From positions 1-32,933 of the forward strand of contig MCFE01000827.1 of assembly GCA_002104905.1 (NCBI GenBank): 32,933 nucleotides of DNA, read 5' to 3'. The stretch is from Basidiobolus meristosporus CBS 931.73. Lineage: Eukaryota > Basidiobolomycota > Basidiobolomycetes > Basidiobolales > Basidiobolaceae. Positions 19,894 to 30,386 of the stretch are shown one piece after another; the stretch's first letter is position 1, and every line of letters begins with the position of its first letter. The notes beneath the pieces were generated by a model. That model saw nothing but the letters and a program-made list of their open reading frames with translations. It was not told where the DNA came from and did no database searches. The position numbers and the translations under genes were made by a program.

Positions 19894-20431
19894 AAAGGAA
19901 CTGCAGATATATGCTTATGGTACAACTATAGGGATTTGGAACAAGATCTTGCAGGATACTCTGATGCTGATTGGGGCCAAATCCTGCAGACACAGGATAC
20001 ACCACAGGATACAACATTCTTTACTGTAACAGAGCAATTTTATGGAATTCAAGAAAGCAACCACCTATATCACTTTCTACCACCAAGACCAAGTATATAG
20101 TAGCCTGTTAAGCTACAAAAGAAGCAATGCTATTAAGAAAGCTTCTTAAAGAATACAGCCAATGTCAAAAAATGCCTATTACTATATTTCAACATAATCA
20201 TAGATGTATAAAGTTAAGCGGAGATCCTCTTTTACATACTAAAGCTAAGCACGTACATATTAGATATCACTTCATATGCAAAGCTATGGAGAATAACTTG
20301 GTCAACTTAGCATACTATCCTACAGATGAAATGATTGCAGACATATTTACTAAATCACTAGCTGGAGACAAATTGGAATATTCTTGGTGAAAACTAGTAC
20401 CAGTCAGCATGAACATTTAGTTATGTGGGAG
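19894..20431 (+). pseudogene. copia-C RNase H end (3' part of a split fragment)
   Basis: It picks up exactly where 14033 left off: GTADIC, DLAGYSDADWG-like codons, a small deletion near 19980, then STTKTKY-like codons where STTEAEY is expected, and AKHVHIRYHF at the end (20127-20390). The motif order is that of copia RNase H. It ends with a polypurine-like TATGTGGGAG before the next LTR. Stops near 20100 and several shifts show decay. Confidence 0.8.
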
Positions 20432-20713
20432 TGTTGCAAAATATCCAGAGTTCCACCAATATATTCACCCAACTTAGTCACTTAGATCATTACTTACAAA
20501 TCTTAGTGAACATCTACCAAAATCCTTGCTGGGATTTACTTGGAGTATTATTCTTGAAAATATCAGTTACCCAGAGCATGAAAATCCTCAAAGTTGTTGA
20601 AGCAGCCTCAACTTTTCACGCATGTTCTTGAACTTGCGTGCATATTCTGAATGCTTGTGATGCTTAAATCATGTAAAAGTATAATACTACTTTTAGTCTC
20701 ACTAAATCCTTAC
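20432..20713 (+). repeat. copia-C 3' LTR, 3' end missing
   Basis: It starts TGTTGCAAAA and follows the family LTR for about 280 bases, to the ACTTTTA...TCACTAAATCCTTA region, then stops at repeat X. It is more diverged than the other family members. Confidence 0.8.
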
Positions 20714-20831
20714 ACTTGTTCCATTGTACCTTGCCAGGGCATGAGGTGCAAAATTTGGATGTTAAGAACAATCAGGTGCAATGCTGTAGCTATCTGTAGG
20801 CAGAACTACTCTTTGACAATTTTGCACTGTG
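20714..20831 (-). repeat. 118-bp repeat X, copy B (inverted)
   Basis: This is the reverse complement partner of 13559-13676. It lies between the truncated copia-C LTR and the truncated gypsy-B LTR. The two copies therefore face each other across the copia-C/copia-B nest. Confidence 0.6.
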
Positions 20832-21153
20832 TGGATCAATTAGTATATTTTTAGGCTATCAGTATATCAGTATTATCTATCAAATCAATAGCATTAGTCA
20901 GCAAATGAATCAGCAGATCCTTATCAGACAGTAACAGATATATTAAGTAGAATCTTATTGGGTGATGATGATGCAATCAAATGAGTCATCAGCCACAACC
21001 TACATTAGGAAATACAATTAGTCAGCAATTGATCTGGCCAAATGTATATAAGGAGCTGCTGGAACCTCAACAAAGATCAGTTCAAGTTTTTGTGAATACA
21101 ATACTAGCTAAACTCCCTATTCCTCTACAACTCTTATACCAAGACTTGTAACA
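20832..21153 (+). repeat. gypsy-B 5' LTR, first ~45 bases missing
   Basis: It matches 28969-29291 from ATCAATTAGTATAT to CTTGTAACA. TATATAAGG at about 21045 is the likely core promoter. The AATAAA seen in the 3' LTR is not preserved here. Confidence 0.88.
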
Positions 21154-21154
21154 T

Positions 21155-21163
21155 TGGTAGCAG
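21155..21163 (+). other. gypsy-B primer-binding site (probable)
   Basis: TGGTAGCAG starts one base after the LTR end. It resembles the complement of an initiator Met tRNA 3' end (TGGTAGCG in yeast, TGGTAGCAG in animals). The match is short, so the tRNA assignment is tentative. Confidence 0.5.
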
Positions 21164-21211
21164 CAATAACCAGAAACCTCCCTCCTGGAGAAAGAAGAAA
21201 CCACCCTCAAG

Positions 21212-22075
21212 ATGTTGGACAATGAAGAATGGATGAATGCCATGCAGCAAATCCTGGCCCAACAGCAACAGTTACTCCAGATCCTCAGCCAACAGCAACA
21301 AGGAATGACTACCATGGCCCAGAGCCAGCCAAGCCCTGTCAAGAGCAACTTTAGTGTGAAGGTCAACTGGTACCATGGCAGAGTCAATGAAAACCTGGGA
21401 ACTTGGCTCTCTCAGATTGAAGAAGCTTTTAAGGCTAAAGGAATTGCTCCAGAAAGCAAGTTGCATTATGCAGCTTCTTACCTGGTAGATGCAGCTTTAC
21501 AGTGGTACCACAACAAGATCATGTCAGCCACTATGATGGGATGCTCTACAATCTCTACCTGGGATGAGTTTGTGTTGGAAATTCAGGACACTTTTGAACC
21601 TCCACACCAACAAATACTAATAAGAAGGAAGCTAAAGACACTCAGACAGAATGAAATGGTTCAAGAATACATCTATGAGTACAGATGTCAACTTGGACAA
21701 ATTGAAAGAATGGACCCCCTGGATCAAGTTGAATACTTTATTGATGAGTTGAAAGAAAGAACTTGCAAGGAAGTGAATTATCAAAGACCTCAGACTATTG
21801 AAGAAGCCATCAAGATTGCCATTGACTATGACTCAGCTATGTTTGGAGTTGGGTAGCCTACAGTGACTAATTAGAAAAGCTACAATCATCATGAAAGAAG
21901 ACAGTCAGAAGCAGTACCAATGGAAATAGATACTATGCAGAAGAATCCTACCTCAGAAGAATGTAAGAAGAAAGGACCTTGCTTTAATTGCCACCAGCAA
22001 GGACATATTGCAAAGTAGTGCCCTCAGAGAAGAAATGGACACCAGACATCAAGAATCTTTAGCCGTATTGATGCC
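21212..22075 (+). pseudogene. gypsy-B gag with CCHC zinc knuckle
   Basis: The ATG at 21212 opens a 214-residue stretch. A glutamine-rich N-terminus (QQILAQQQQLLQILSQQQQ) is followed by the Retrotrans_gag domain: YHGRVNENLGTWLSQIEEAF, AASYLVDAALQWYHN, WDEFVLEIQDTFEP and YRCQLGQIERMDPLDQVEYF. Stops at 21854 and 21870 break the linker. The frame then gives the zinc knuckle CFNCHQQGHIAK-stop-C (21980-22021), in which TAG at 22016 replaces the residue before the last Cys. Gag packages element RNA. Only a few lesions separate it from an open frame. Confidence 0.85.
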
Positions 22076-22654
22076 ATGGAGCATAGGAACATGGAGGATG
22101 AACTTGAAGAAGACTCAGAACTTACCTTCCACATGACAGAAGAATACCTATCCCAGATGATCTCAAACTCAGGAAAGCTATTATACTTTAATGGAGTATT
22201 CAATGGAGTACCTACCAAGATCATGAATGACTCAGGAGCATTGCATGAGTACATGTCAGAGCAATTTGCCTTGACAGCTGGAATCAACTTGAAACCTATC
22301 AAATCAACTTCAATCTCAACAGCTGATGAGAACTCTCACATAATCAACCATATTACTCAGCCAGTAAGAATGAAGATCAATGACTCTGAAGAAGACCTAC
22401 AGGCTTATATATTTGGGAACTGCAAGTTTGACCTTGTACTTGGAAAAACCTGGCTATTTTGTTGTAATCCATCAATCAACTGGAGAACCCATGCTACTCA
22501 GATCCAAAAAGACAACAAGACCTATGAGCTATTACCTGCCAGGCTGGATTTCAACTTGGTCAATTTCAGTATGTGTGAGACTAGTGAACTTAGCAAGACC
22601 CAGTTCCATAGAGCGCTTAGAAAAGGTACCCAGATGTTCCTTGTGGCAGTATAA
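22076..22654 (+). pseudogene. gypsy-B aspartic protease
   Basis: This 192-codon open stretch follows the zinc knuckle in the same polyprotein. It contains MNDSGALHEYMSEQFA with the catalytic DSGA at 22229-22240, the flap-like region ITQPVRMKINDSEE, and FDLVLGKTWLFCCNPSINW, which matches the conserved LG--WL---NP-I-W end of retropepsins. The first residue of the motif is N-DSG rather than the usual I/V-DSG. It matures the Gag-Pol polyprotein. It ends at a TAA (22652) before the polymerase. Confidence 0.82.
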
Positions 22655-23536
22655 CAGGAGGATTCTTCTACCCCAGCACCCCAGCAGGTCCAGACTCTCT
22701 TGAAGAAATATTCAGACGTGTTTCCAGATGAGCTTGTAAGCTTACCACCAGTTAGAGATGTGGATCATGCCATTGACACAGGAGATAGCCCTCCAGTGAG
22801 CAAGACACCTTACAGAATGAGTCCATTGGAATTGGAGGAAATGAACAGACAAATTGATCAGCTATTGGAGCAAGGATACATCAGGCCCAGCAAGTCACCC
22901 TGGGGAGCACCAGTGCTTTTTGTGAAAAAGAAGGATGGAACACTTAGGATGTGCATTGACTACAGAGCCCTGACTCAGTTACCGTCAAGAATAAGTACCC
23001 CATACCTTGGATTGATGAGCTTTTGGACCAACTTAATGGAGCCATTATTTTTAGCAAGATTGACCTCATGTCAGGATACAACCAGATTAGGGTGAAGCCA
23101 GAAGACATCCCTAAGACAGCATTCAGGACCAGATATGGACATTACAAATACTCAGTCATGAGTTTTGGCCTCACCAATGCCCCTGCAACTTTCATGACCC
23201 TGATGCAGACCGTCTTCCAGGAGTACTTAGACACGTTTGTCATAATCTACCTAGATGATATACTGTTATACAGCAAGACAGAAGAGGATCACTTGGGGCA
23301 CATTGAAAAGGTCTTGAAGAAGCTAAGAGAGAACAAGCTTTATGGCAAGCTACCCAAGTGTGAATTCTTTGAGGAACATATTGAATATCTGGGCCACATA
23401 GTGACTAGCACAGGAGTAACCTTAGACCCCAAAAAGGTAGAAGTAATCAGGAATCTGAAGCAGCCCCATAGCATATCAAAACTCAGATCATTCCTTAGAA
23501 TGGTTTCCTATTATTAGAGATTTGTTAAGTTGTTTG
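22655..23536 (+). pseudogene. gypsy-B reverse transcriptase, 5' part
   Basis: Blocks in order: [73 protein letters not shown], then a one-base shift near 22980. Next come [50 protein letters not shown] (catalytic Asp pair at 23254-23259), KCEFFEEHIEYLGHIVT and KLRSFLRMVSYY with a stop at 23515. The sequence then meets the copia-D LTR at 23537. The polymerase thumb and the join to RNase H are missing because of a later deletion. Confidence 0.9.
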
Positions 23537-23885
23537 TGTTGTAAAAATTTGTATTTCCACCTAAATATTCACCTAACTTAGTCACTTAGATCATTACCTT
23601 CAAATCCTAGAGAATACTGACCAAATTCCTTGTTGGGATTTACTTAGAATATTTTCACCAAAATACCAGGTACCCAGAACATGATAATTCTCAAAGTTGT
23701 CCAAATAGCCCCAAACTTTGCACACATGTTCTTGGGACCTTCCTTAACCTATTTTACGTGTTTGTAAAGCCAAGACTAGGTAAAAGTATAAATACTACTT
23801 TTACATTCAATAATTCATTAAGTGAAAACCACACAATCTACTTGTTCTCCCAATCACTTCCAATATCTCCAAGACTCTTACAACA
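23537..23885 (+). repeat. copia-D 5' LTR (349 bp) with TATA box
   Basis: It runs TGTTGTAAAA to TTACAACA. TATAAAT at 23787-23793 is a plausible promoter TATA box, and TTCAATAA follows at about 23808. It is the same family as 13210-13558. Confidence 0.92.
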
Positions 23886-23898
23886 GGTTATGAGCCCC
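23886..23898 (+). other. copia-D primer-binding site, half-tRNA initiator Met
   Basis: GGTTATGAGCCCC begins directly after the LTR. Its first 12 bases are the complement of the anticodon region of initiator Met tRNA (GGGCTCATAACC), not of the tRNA 3' end. Drosophila copia and yeast Ty5 prime this way from a cleaved tRNA half. Confidence 0.8.
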
Positions 23899-23916
23899 AA
23901 GCTGTCACTCTCTGCA

Positions 23917-25644
23917 ATGTCTACTACTGCTATTACTGGAATTTTTCCTTCTGCTGAAAAGTTGGATGGCTCTTAATATCAAGTGTGGCAGGTGAAGAAG
24001 AAGATGCTGCTTCAAGAAAGTGGCCTTTGGGATATTGTCATGGGAGAAGAATGCCCACCTAAAAACGTGGGAGAGGAAGCCTTAAAGTACCAAAAGAAAG
24101 AACAAAGTGCCTTTAACTGCATTTGCCTTAATGTCAAGAACAAATTGCTAATTCAATGCTCAAGAGCAAAAACAGCAAAGAATGCCTGGAAAGCATTGGA
24201 AGCCACCTACCAGTCATGTTCAGCTGCCAAGAAAATGTATCTGAGACAAATATTCTTCACTACAATGATGCTGCCAGGAGAAGAAATGAAAAATCTAATT
24301 TACAGAATTACCCTGCTGGTAGACAAGATGAAATCTGTGGGCGTACCAACTACTGATGGGAATATGATAGTTACCATCCTGAATAGCCTGACAGACATGT
24401 TTCAGGGCCTTGTATCAGCCCTAGAGTCCAGAACTGAAGATTTGACCTTAAATTACGTATATGGAAGGCTCCTGGATGAAAAATTTAGAAAATCAAGCGC
24501 CAATAAGAAGGAAGAAGAAAATGCATTATTAAGCAATGATAACCAACATAGGAGGTATCTAAGACCCTACAAAGGCAACAGCAACCTATTTTGCAACTAC
24601 CGCAAAAGGAAAGGACACACATCAGACTGGTGTCTCAAAAAGAAAGATAATCAGCAAAAGAAGCCTGAATATGGAATTGCTGCAACAGCTGAAGATAGAC
24701 TATTCATATCTGCACTAAATATGACCACAAACAAGGATTCTCAGATGTGGTATATTGACTCTGGAGCTTCTCAACACTTTACACACCAAAAAGAACTTTT
24801 TACCCAATATCAAGAAATTCCAATTAAGAAGGTTTTCATGGGTGACAATAGAACACTTGATGCAGTGGGAGAAGGAACTATCCAAGTAAACCTTAGAAGC
24901 AGTGAAGGAAGCCTTACACTGACCTTTAAAGAAGTACTATATGTACCAGAAATAGCCAAGAACCTACTCTCTGTAAGCAAGGCCACAGCAGAAGAACTCA
25001 GTTTCAGTTTTGACAATTCTGGATGCAGGATCACTGATCAAAATGGTGCCCATATTGCTTTGGGCATCAGAGATCAGAATCTAGACAAGTTGACTTATAT
25101 TCCATCATATCTGGCAGCCAATATAAGTAACTCAAATGAAGAAACACCAATGCTTTGGCACAGGAGGTTTGGGCACATCAATTATGATTATTTGCGTAAA
25201 ATGATCAAAGATCAGCAAATTTCTGGAGTGAAAATTGATCCCCCAGCTAATTTGGAGCACTGTGAAGCATGCATATATGGGAAACAAGCCAGACAACCAT
25301 TTAAGAGCTCTGGGTTAATCAAAACTAAGAAAAAATTAGATCTAATTCACTTAGATCTGTGTGGACCTATGCAAAATTTATCCTTAGGCGGGATGAAGAA
25401 TTTAATCACATTTATTGATGATTATACAAGATACACATGGATCTACTTCATGGAGAGAAAGGAAGAAGCTCTGTCTAAGTTCAGGGAGTTGAAAGCCATG
25501 GTGGAGAGAGAAACTGGTGAAAAAATCAAGAAAATACACTCTGACAATTGTGGAGAATATACCTCAAAACTCTTCATCCACTTCTGCAAAAATCATGGAA
25601 TAAAGCAAGAGACTACTGTACCATACTCCCCACAGCAAAATTGA
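23917..25644 (+). pseudogene. copia-D gag, protease, integrase (first part of polyprotein)
   Basis: The start is taken at ATG 23917. A stop at 23974 lies in the first 20 codons, and the frame is then open for 553 codons to 25642. Domains in order: gag (LQESGLWDIVMG, AKNAWKALEATYQSC); zinc knuckle at 24592-24633, where the second Cys is Arg (TGC to CGC); protease YIDSGASQHF with Asp at 24757; pre-integrase WHRRFGHINYDYLRKMI and CEACIYGKQARQPF; integrase HLDLCGPMQ (first Asp, 25354), FIDDYTRYTWIYF, IHSDNCGEYTS (second Asp, 25543) and PYSPQQN. A TGA then replaces the Gly codon before VAE (catalytic Glu at 25651). A single long Gag-Pol frame is normal for copia. Confidence 0.9.
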
Positions 25645-27150
25645 GTAGCAGAACAAGCTAACAGATCAATAATTGATATGGCAAGATCTATGATCCATGA
25701 TCAAAAATTATCCAATGATTTTTCGGCGGAATCAGTTGCCACTGCTGTATATCTTAAAATAGGAGTTACAACAGAATACTTCATGATTCTACTCCATTTG
25801 AAGCATGGTATGGATACAGACTAAGTGCAGAACATCTAAGAATATTTGGGTGTACAGCATATGCCAAAAAACTGGCCTGAAATCAGTCAAAATTTTAGCC
25901 AAAAGGTGTAAAATGCATATTTTGGGCTACTGCAATGAGAGTAAGGCATACAGGCTCTGCAATACCAAAGCAAAGAAGCTTATCAAGTCCAGGGATGTGT
26001 TGTTTGATGAAAATTCAAAATTTTCACAAAAAATGACATCAGATGATGACAAAAATTTGATCTCAAGTCTACCAATTGTCAGGAATGAATCAGAGCAAAA
26101 CAATGAACATTTTTTCACTCCAGAGGACTCTACAACCATGGTTCAGCCAGAATCAGTGCCCAGGAATATCCCAGCAGTGATCATTCCAGTATCAAATGCC
26201 CGGAGATCAAATCCGACAAGAAATAGCCCATATTACAATATCAATGAGGGTACAAACTTAGCCTATGCCTATTCAGTCCATACTGATGAGCCCCAGACTG
26301 TAAAAGAGGCCCTAAATAGCCCTCAGACAAAGTTTTGGAGATCTGCAATGACTGAGGAATATCAGGCACTGATGGAAAATCAAACTTGGGACTTAGTCAA
26401 ATTACCAATCAACCAAAAATCAATTGGATGCAGATGGGTCTTCAAGACAAAATACAAGGCTGATGGTACAATTGAGAGATACAAAGCAAGACTTGTAGCC
26501 AAAGGATGCTCTCAAACAAAAGGACTTAACTATACTGAGACCTTTGCACTGGTAGCCAAGTTTAATTCCATCAGATTAATTTTGGCTATTGCAGCAAAAT
26601 ATAAGTTTTTTATTCTTCAAATGGATGTAAAAACTGCATTTTTGAATGGAGAACTTGATGAGGAAATATATATGAACCAGCCTGATGGGTTTATTGACCA
26701 AGATAACCCCCACTTGGTCTGCAAGCTTAAAAAGTCACTATATGGTCTCAAACAATCACCAAGAGCCTTGAATTGCAAGATAGATTCTTGTTTGGAATCT
26801 TTGAGTTGCAAAAGAAGTAACGCTGACTATAGTATATACTATAAGCCAGATAGAGCAAATCCAGTTCTATTAGCTCTATATGTGGATGATGTTATTATAG
26901 CCGCCAATAACCTAGAAACAATGGAAGAGACTAAATCCAGCCTATCTAAGGAGTTCAAGATGTCCGATCTAGGAGAACTCAGTTACTACCTAGGGATTAA
27001 GTTCTCCATAGACAGAAGTACCCAGACTATTACCCTAAGCCAATCCAGGTATATTCAAGATATACTAAAGAAGTACAAAATGGAAGACTGTAAACCGGCA
27101 GCTACCCCAATGGAGACAAACCTTAACTTGGTCAAAACTCAACCAAAGCC
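25645..27150 (+). pseudogene. copia-D integrase end and reverse transcriptase (truncated)
   Basis: After the TGA the integrase end reads VAEQANRSI and DMARSMI. A frameshift near 25790 follows and another near 25890. The frame is then open from about 25900 to 27150: linker with SRDVLFDEN, then copia polymerase MTEEYQALMENQTWDLVKLP, GCRWVFKTKYKADGTIERYK, YTETFALVAKFNSIR, LQMDVKTAFLNGELDEEIY (first Asp), CKLKKSLYGLKQSPR, LYVDDVIIAA (YVDD at 26879-26890), LGELSYYLGIKFSID and PAATPMETNLNLVK. The core is intact by motif. The last nine codons to the stop at 27170 lie in gypsy-B sequence, read in a foreign frame. Confidence 0.88.
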
Positions 27151-27837
27151 AATACCAACAAGTGGGACATAGCTTGTGAGACTTCCTTCCAGACACTCAA
27201 GAATGAACTTACTAAGCTGCCAAGCTTAAGAATGCCAGACTTCAGAAAAGAGTTCACTCTGTGCACAGATGCTTCAGATTATGCAATTGGTGGAGTGCTG
27301 AGCCAAGAACACAAGGGAAAGGACTAACCTGTTGCCTTTGAATCCAAGAAACTGAACCCCACAGAATAAGACCATCCAGTCCATGAGAAGGAGATGCTTG
27401 CTATAATACACTGTTTGAAGACATGGAGATGCTATATTGAAGGAGTCAAATGCACTGTGAAGACTGATCATGCCTCCCTCAAGTATATATTTACTCAGAA
27501 GGTACTCTCTAGAAGAATGACAAGATGGAGTGAATACATTCAGCAATTTGACCTGGAGATTGTCTACTGCCCTGGAAAAAACAATATGGTTGCTGATGCC
27601 TTATCAAGAATAGATCAAGTTGCACAACTCAACTTGGTGCATGAATCAGATTGGCCTAGCCTATTACCAGAGTACTTGGAGGACCAAGCCATTCCTAATG
27701 AGGTGGATGAAGATATCAAGAAGATAATTTGTGATGAAGCAAGCAAATTTGTGGTACAGGATAAACACTCTACCAAATTGTTGATGGAAGCCCTATGCCT
27801 ATTGCCCTTATGTTTCTCAACTGGATTTAATACATAA
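27151..27837 (+). pseudogene. gypsy-B RNase H
   Basis: It resumes after the deletion junction with KWDIACETSFQTLKNEL. RNase H follows: LCTDASDYAIGGVLSQE (first Asp), then VHEKEMLAIIHCLKTW (Glu), TDHASLKYIF (Asp) and ADALSRIDQ (last Asp). All four acidic positions are present. Stops at 27325 and 27367 (TAA) interrupt it. The tail (LNLVHESDWPSLLPEYLED) is the connector towards the integrase. A frameshift at about 27800-27820 ends the open frame at 27835. Confidence 0.88.
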
Positions 27838-28913
27838 GCTACACAATGGATATGGATATCTTGGAATTGAAGGAGCCTATAGTCTTGTGAAAGCCAGAGC
27901 ATGGTGGCCCAGAATGAAACAAGATATTGAGAAGCTAGTAAAAAGATGCCCAAATTGCCAAATCAACCAAAGCCAATCACACAGAATTGCCAAACTCTTT
28001 CCCTTGGAGCCTGTAAGACCATTTGAAAGATGGGGAATTGACTTTATTGGAAGACTGCCAACTACCAGGAAATGCAACCATTGGATCCTATTAGGAATTG
28101 ACATGCCACTAAATGGCCAGTTGCTAAAGCTGTACCAATAGCCATTGAACAAGAAGTTGCAAGTTTAATTTACCATGAGATACTGATGAAGTTTGGATGC
28201 CCTGTGGAGATCTTACCTGATAGAGGAGCAAACTTTACGGCAAAGACATTAGAGGCTTACCTGGAAATGCAGCATATCAGGCACTTGAAAACTTGGCATA
28301 TCACCCCAGAACTGATGGAGTCACTGAGCGGTTTAATGGATTATCTGGAAAAATGCTGACCAAGTATGCAAATGGACTTGTCAGTAGATGGGATGGGTAT
28401 ATAGACCAAGCACTCTTTGCCGGCAGAGTAAGAGTGCACAACACTACCCAACAATCACCATTTTACTTAGTGTATGGATGTGAACCAAGGATTCCAGGAG
28501 ATCTCACACAACCAAAGCTTACAGACACCTCAGAAGATGAACTCAGTCAGCCCAGTAGACACCAGCAATTGGAACAAAGACATCAAGAGGCACAGACCAA
28601 AGTATCTCAAAGTGCAGAAAAGATGAAGCAGAGATTTGATAAGACTATTGCACCAGAAGCATTGACAGTTGGAAACTTTTTATTGCTAAGAAACAACAGT
28701 TGGAAGAAGTTTGAGCCACAATGGACAGGACCATTCAAGATCATCAGAGAATGTCCATTTGCAACTTACCAACTGGTGGACAAACAAGGCAATATCCATG
28801 AAGACCTAGTGCATAGGGACAAACTCAAGCTTGCAAGACTTGCTGATAATACTGAATCATCAAGATATTGGTATCACAAGAGAAGATATTCAGGAGAACA
28901 CTCTCAACTTTAG
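27838..28913 (+). pseudogene. gypsy-B integrase
   Basis: The zinc region (IHKLHNGYGYLGIEGAYSL, then CPNCQINQSQ) is followed by the catalytic core: FERWGIDFIGRLP (first Asp), EILPDRGANFTAKTLEAYL (second Asp) and YHPRTDGVTERFNG (Glu). All three catalytic residues are readable but lie in three frames, with shifts near 28105 and 28290. The C-terminal part (VYGCEPRIPGDLTQ, WKKFEPQWTGPFKII, YQLVDKQGNIHEDLVHRDKL) resembles the GPY/F-type tail of gypsy integrases: PQWTGPFKI fits the G-P-Y/F motif. No chromodomain is visible. It ends with TAG at 28911. Confidence 0.88.
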
Positions 28914-28923
28914 TAGGGGAGAA
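28912..28923 (+). other. gypsy-B polypurine tract
   Basis: AGTAGGGGAGAA lies directly against the 3' LTR, overlapping the stop codon of pol. Confidence 0.6.
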
Positions 28924-29291
28924 TGTTATGATCTGCCGCTTGAATGTTTAAGTTAGATCAGTTTTTAGTCAAGTCAATTAGTATATGTTTAGGTTGTCAG
29001 TATATCAGTATTATCTATCATATCAGTAGCATTAGTCAGCAATTGAATCAGCAGATCCATATCAGACAGAAATAGATATATTAAGTATGATCTTATTGGG
29101 TGATGATGAAGCAATCAAATGAATTATCAGCCACAACCTACATTAGGAAATGCAATTAGTCAGCAATTTATTTGGCAAGATATATATAAGGAGCTGCTGG
29201 AATCTCAATAAAAATCAGTTCAAGTTTTAGTGAATACAATACTAGCTAAACTCCCAGTTCCTCCACAACTCTTATACCAAGACTTATAACA
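28924..29291 (+). repeat. gypsy-B 3' LTR (368 bp)
   Basis: It starts TGTTATGATC and ends TTATAACA, with a perfect 6-bp inverted end (TGTTAT/ATAACA). TATATATAAG at 29181-29190 and AATAAA at 29207-29212 are promoter and polyadenylation signals. Confidence 0.9.
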
Positions 29292-29916
29292 ACATAGGTT
29301 TGTGGTGTGTGTACTTATAGGGGTTCTGTATCAAATGTGAGACAGCCTTTGATATTACTTTTATCAGCAATATAGTGATCACTGGCTTGTAATGGCTTAA
29401 TCTGGACTGCAAAAGAGTATGCATTGTTAGCATCATGACAAAAATAGCAATCCAACACAATTGCATCATCTTCTCCTTAGTTTTTTTCTCAAAGGTTCTA
29501 CTACTGAGGCATTTTGCAGTGATTCACTTGGTGCAACTAAGCTACTTCCTCTTGACTATCATCTTGGCTACTTGTGTTCCTGTAGTCAGTATTTTGTCTT
29601 AGAGTCAATGAGTTCAGTGCTGGAGCTGGGCTGCACTAAATAGCTCCAAATAGTGTTAGAGAACCAGCCTGAAGTGCCACACACTGACACATTTGTTTAC
29701 TTGCCAAAGCAACTGTGGTGGAGGCACTTCCAGTGGGTCATTGCCAGTCAATTCACCTGCGGTATATTGCCAATGATCAGGCAAAATAGCACATGCAGAT
29801 GCAACTTGACATGCTGGCATGACCCTTGCTGAGTTGTATATTATGCCATTTGTTGACATAACTTGGCCAACTCCAATGGACCTATGTCCAATCAAGCAGT
29901 ATGGCAAGTCCAATAG
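29292..29916. other. Unassigned sequence between gypsy-B and the second DNA transposon copy
   Basis: No known family was recognised. On the minus strand, 29476-29315 is open for 53 codons (LDCYFCHDANNAYSF, IKPLQASDHYIADKSN) and 29913-29656 for 85 codons (IGHRSIGVGQVMST, QVASACAILPDHW). Composition and length do not rule out chance. This may be the older sequence into which the neighbours inserted, or a fragment of another element. Confidence 0.35.
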
Positions 29917-30386
29917 TCATAATGAGAGATTACTGTGATAATCCTGTCAAAAGGCCATCATCAATTTAAAGTCCTGTGACTAAGAGGTACCAATCCCATC
30001 AGGACACTGTGCAATTACCATTGAAAAATAATTGCACCACAGATTTCACAAAAAGCTTAGTCAAAATTTTTCATCACAACTGTATATTAGTGGCTTTTGA
30101 TTGGTTCCCTGCCTGTTTGCATATTTTCTAATCCCAGACACTTGATCACCGCCTAAAGTTGTGTACATTGGTTGAGTATTGCCTTGTTTTCACACTCCTT
30201 ACTTCCTGACTCAACCGTTTCTCTTACTTTTATGCTTAAAAATTGATTTATTTTGGTTGAAACTTCAGTTGCACCTCAGTTGCCAATTGTATTTACCCAT
30301 ACAAGTCCCTATACCCTACACTAACTTTAACCCCAACCCCACACTCAATAAATAACTCCATTAAAATCTACCACTCAATAAGTATC

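Larger units (their letters stand above)
23537..27150 (+). mobile_element. copia-D: best-preserved copia element, 3' end deleted
   Basis: It has a full 5' LTR, primer site, gag-pol through most of the reverse transcriptase, then an abrupt junction with gypsy-B near 27150. It lacks RNase H and the 3' LTR. The left flank is GTTTG; no right duplication survives. Lesions are few: stops at 23974 and 25642 and a shift near 25790. It served as the reference for reading the more decayed copia copies here. Confidence 0.9.
20832..29291 (+). mobile_element. gypsy-B: Ty3/gypsy retrotransposon split by copia-D
   Basis: The order is partial 5' LTR, primer site, gag, protease, reverse transcriptase, [copia-D], RNase H, integrase, polypurine tract and full 3' LTR. 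It belongs to a different gypsy lineage from gypsy-A: conventional CCHC gag knuckle, YLDD polymerase and short LTRs. The 5' end is lost, so no target duplication can be read. No chromodomain was recognised after the integrase. Confidence 0.9.

Noticed and set aside
25805-27172. 455-codon frame as an independent gene starting at 25805
   Set aside because: The first 30 or so residues are an out-of-frame reading of the integrase end. The rest is the continuation of the copia-D polyprotein.
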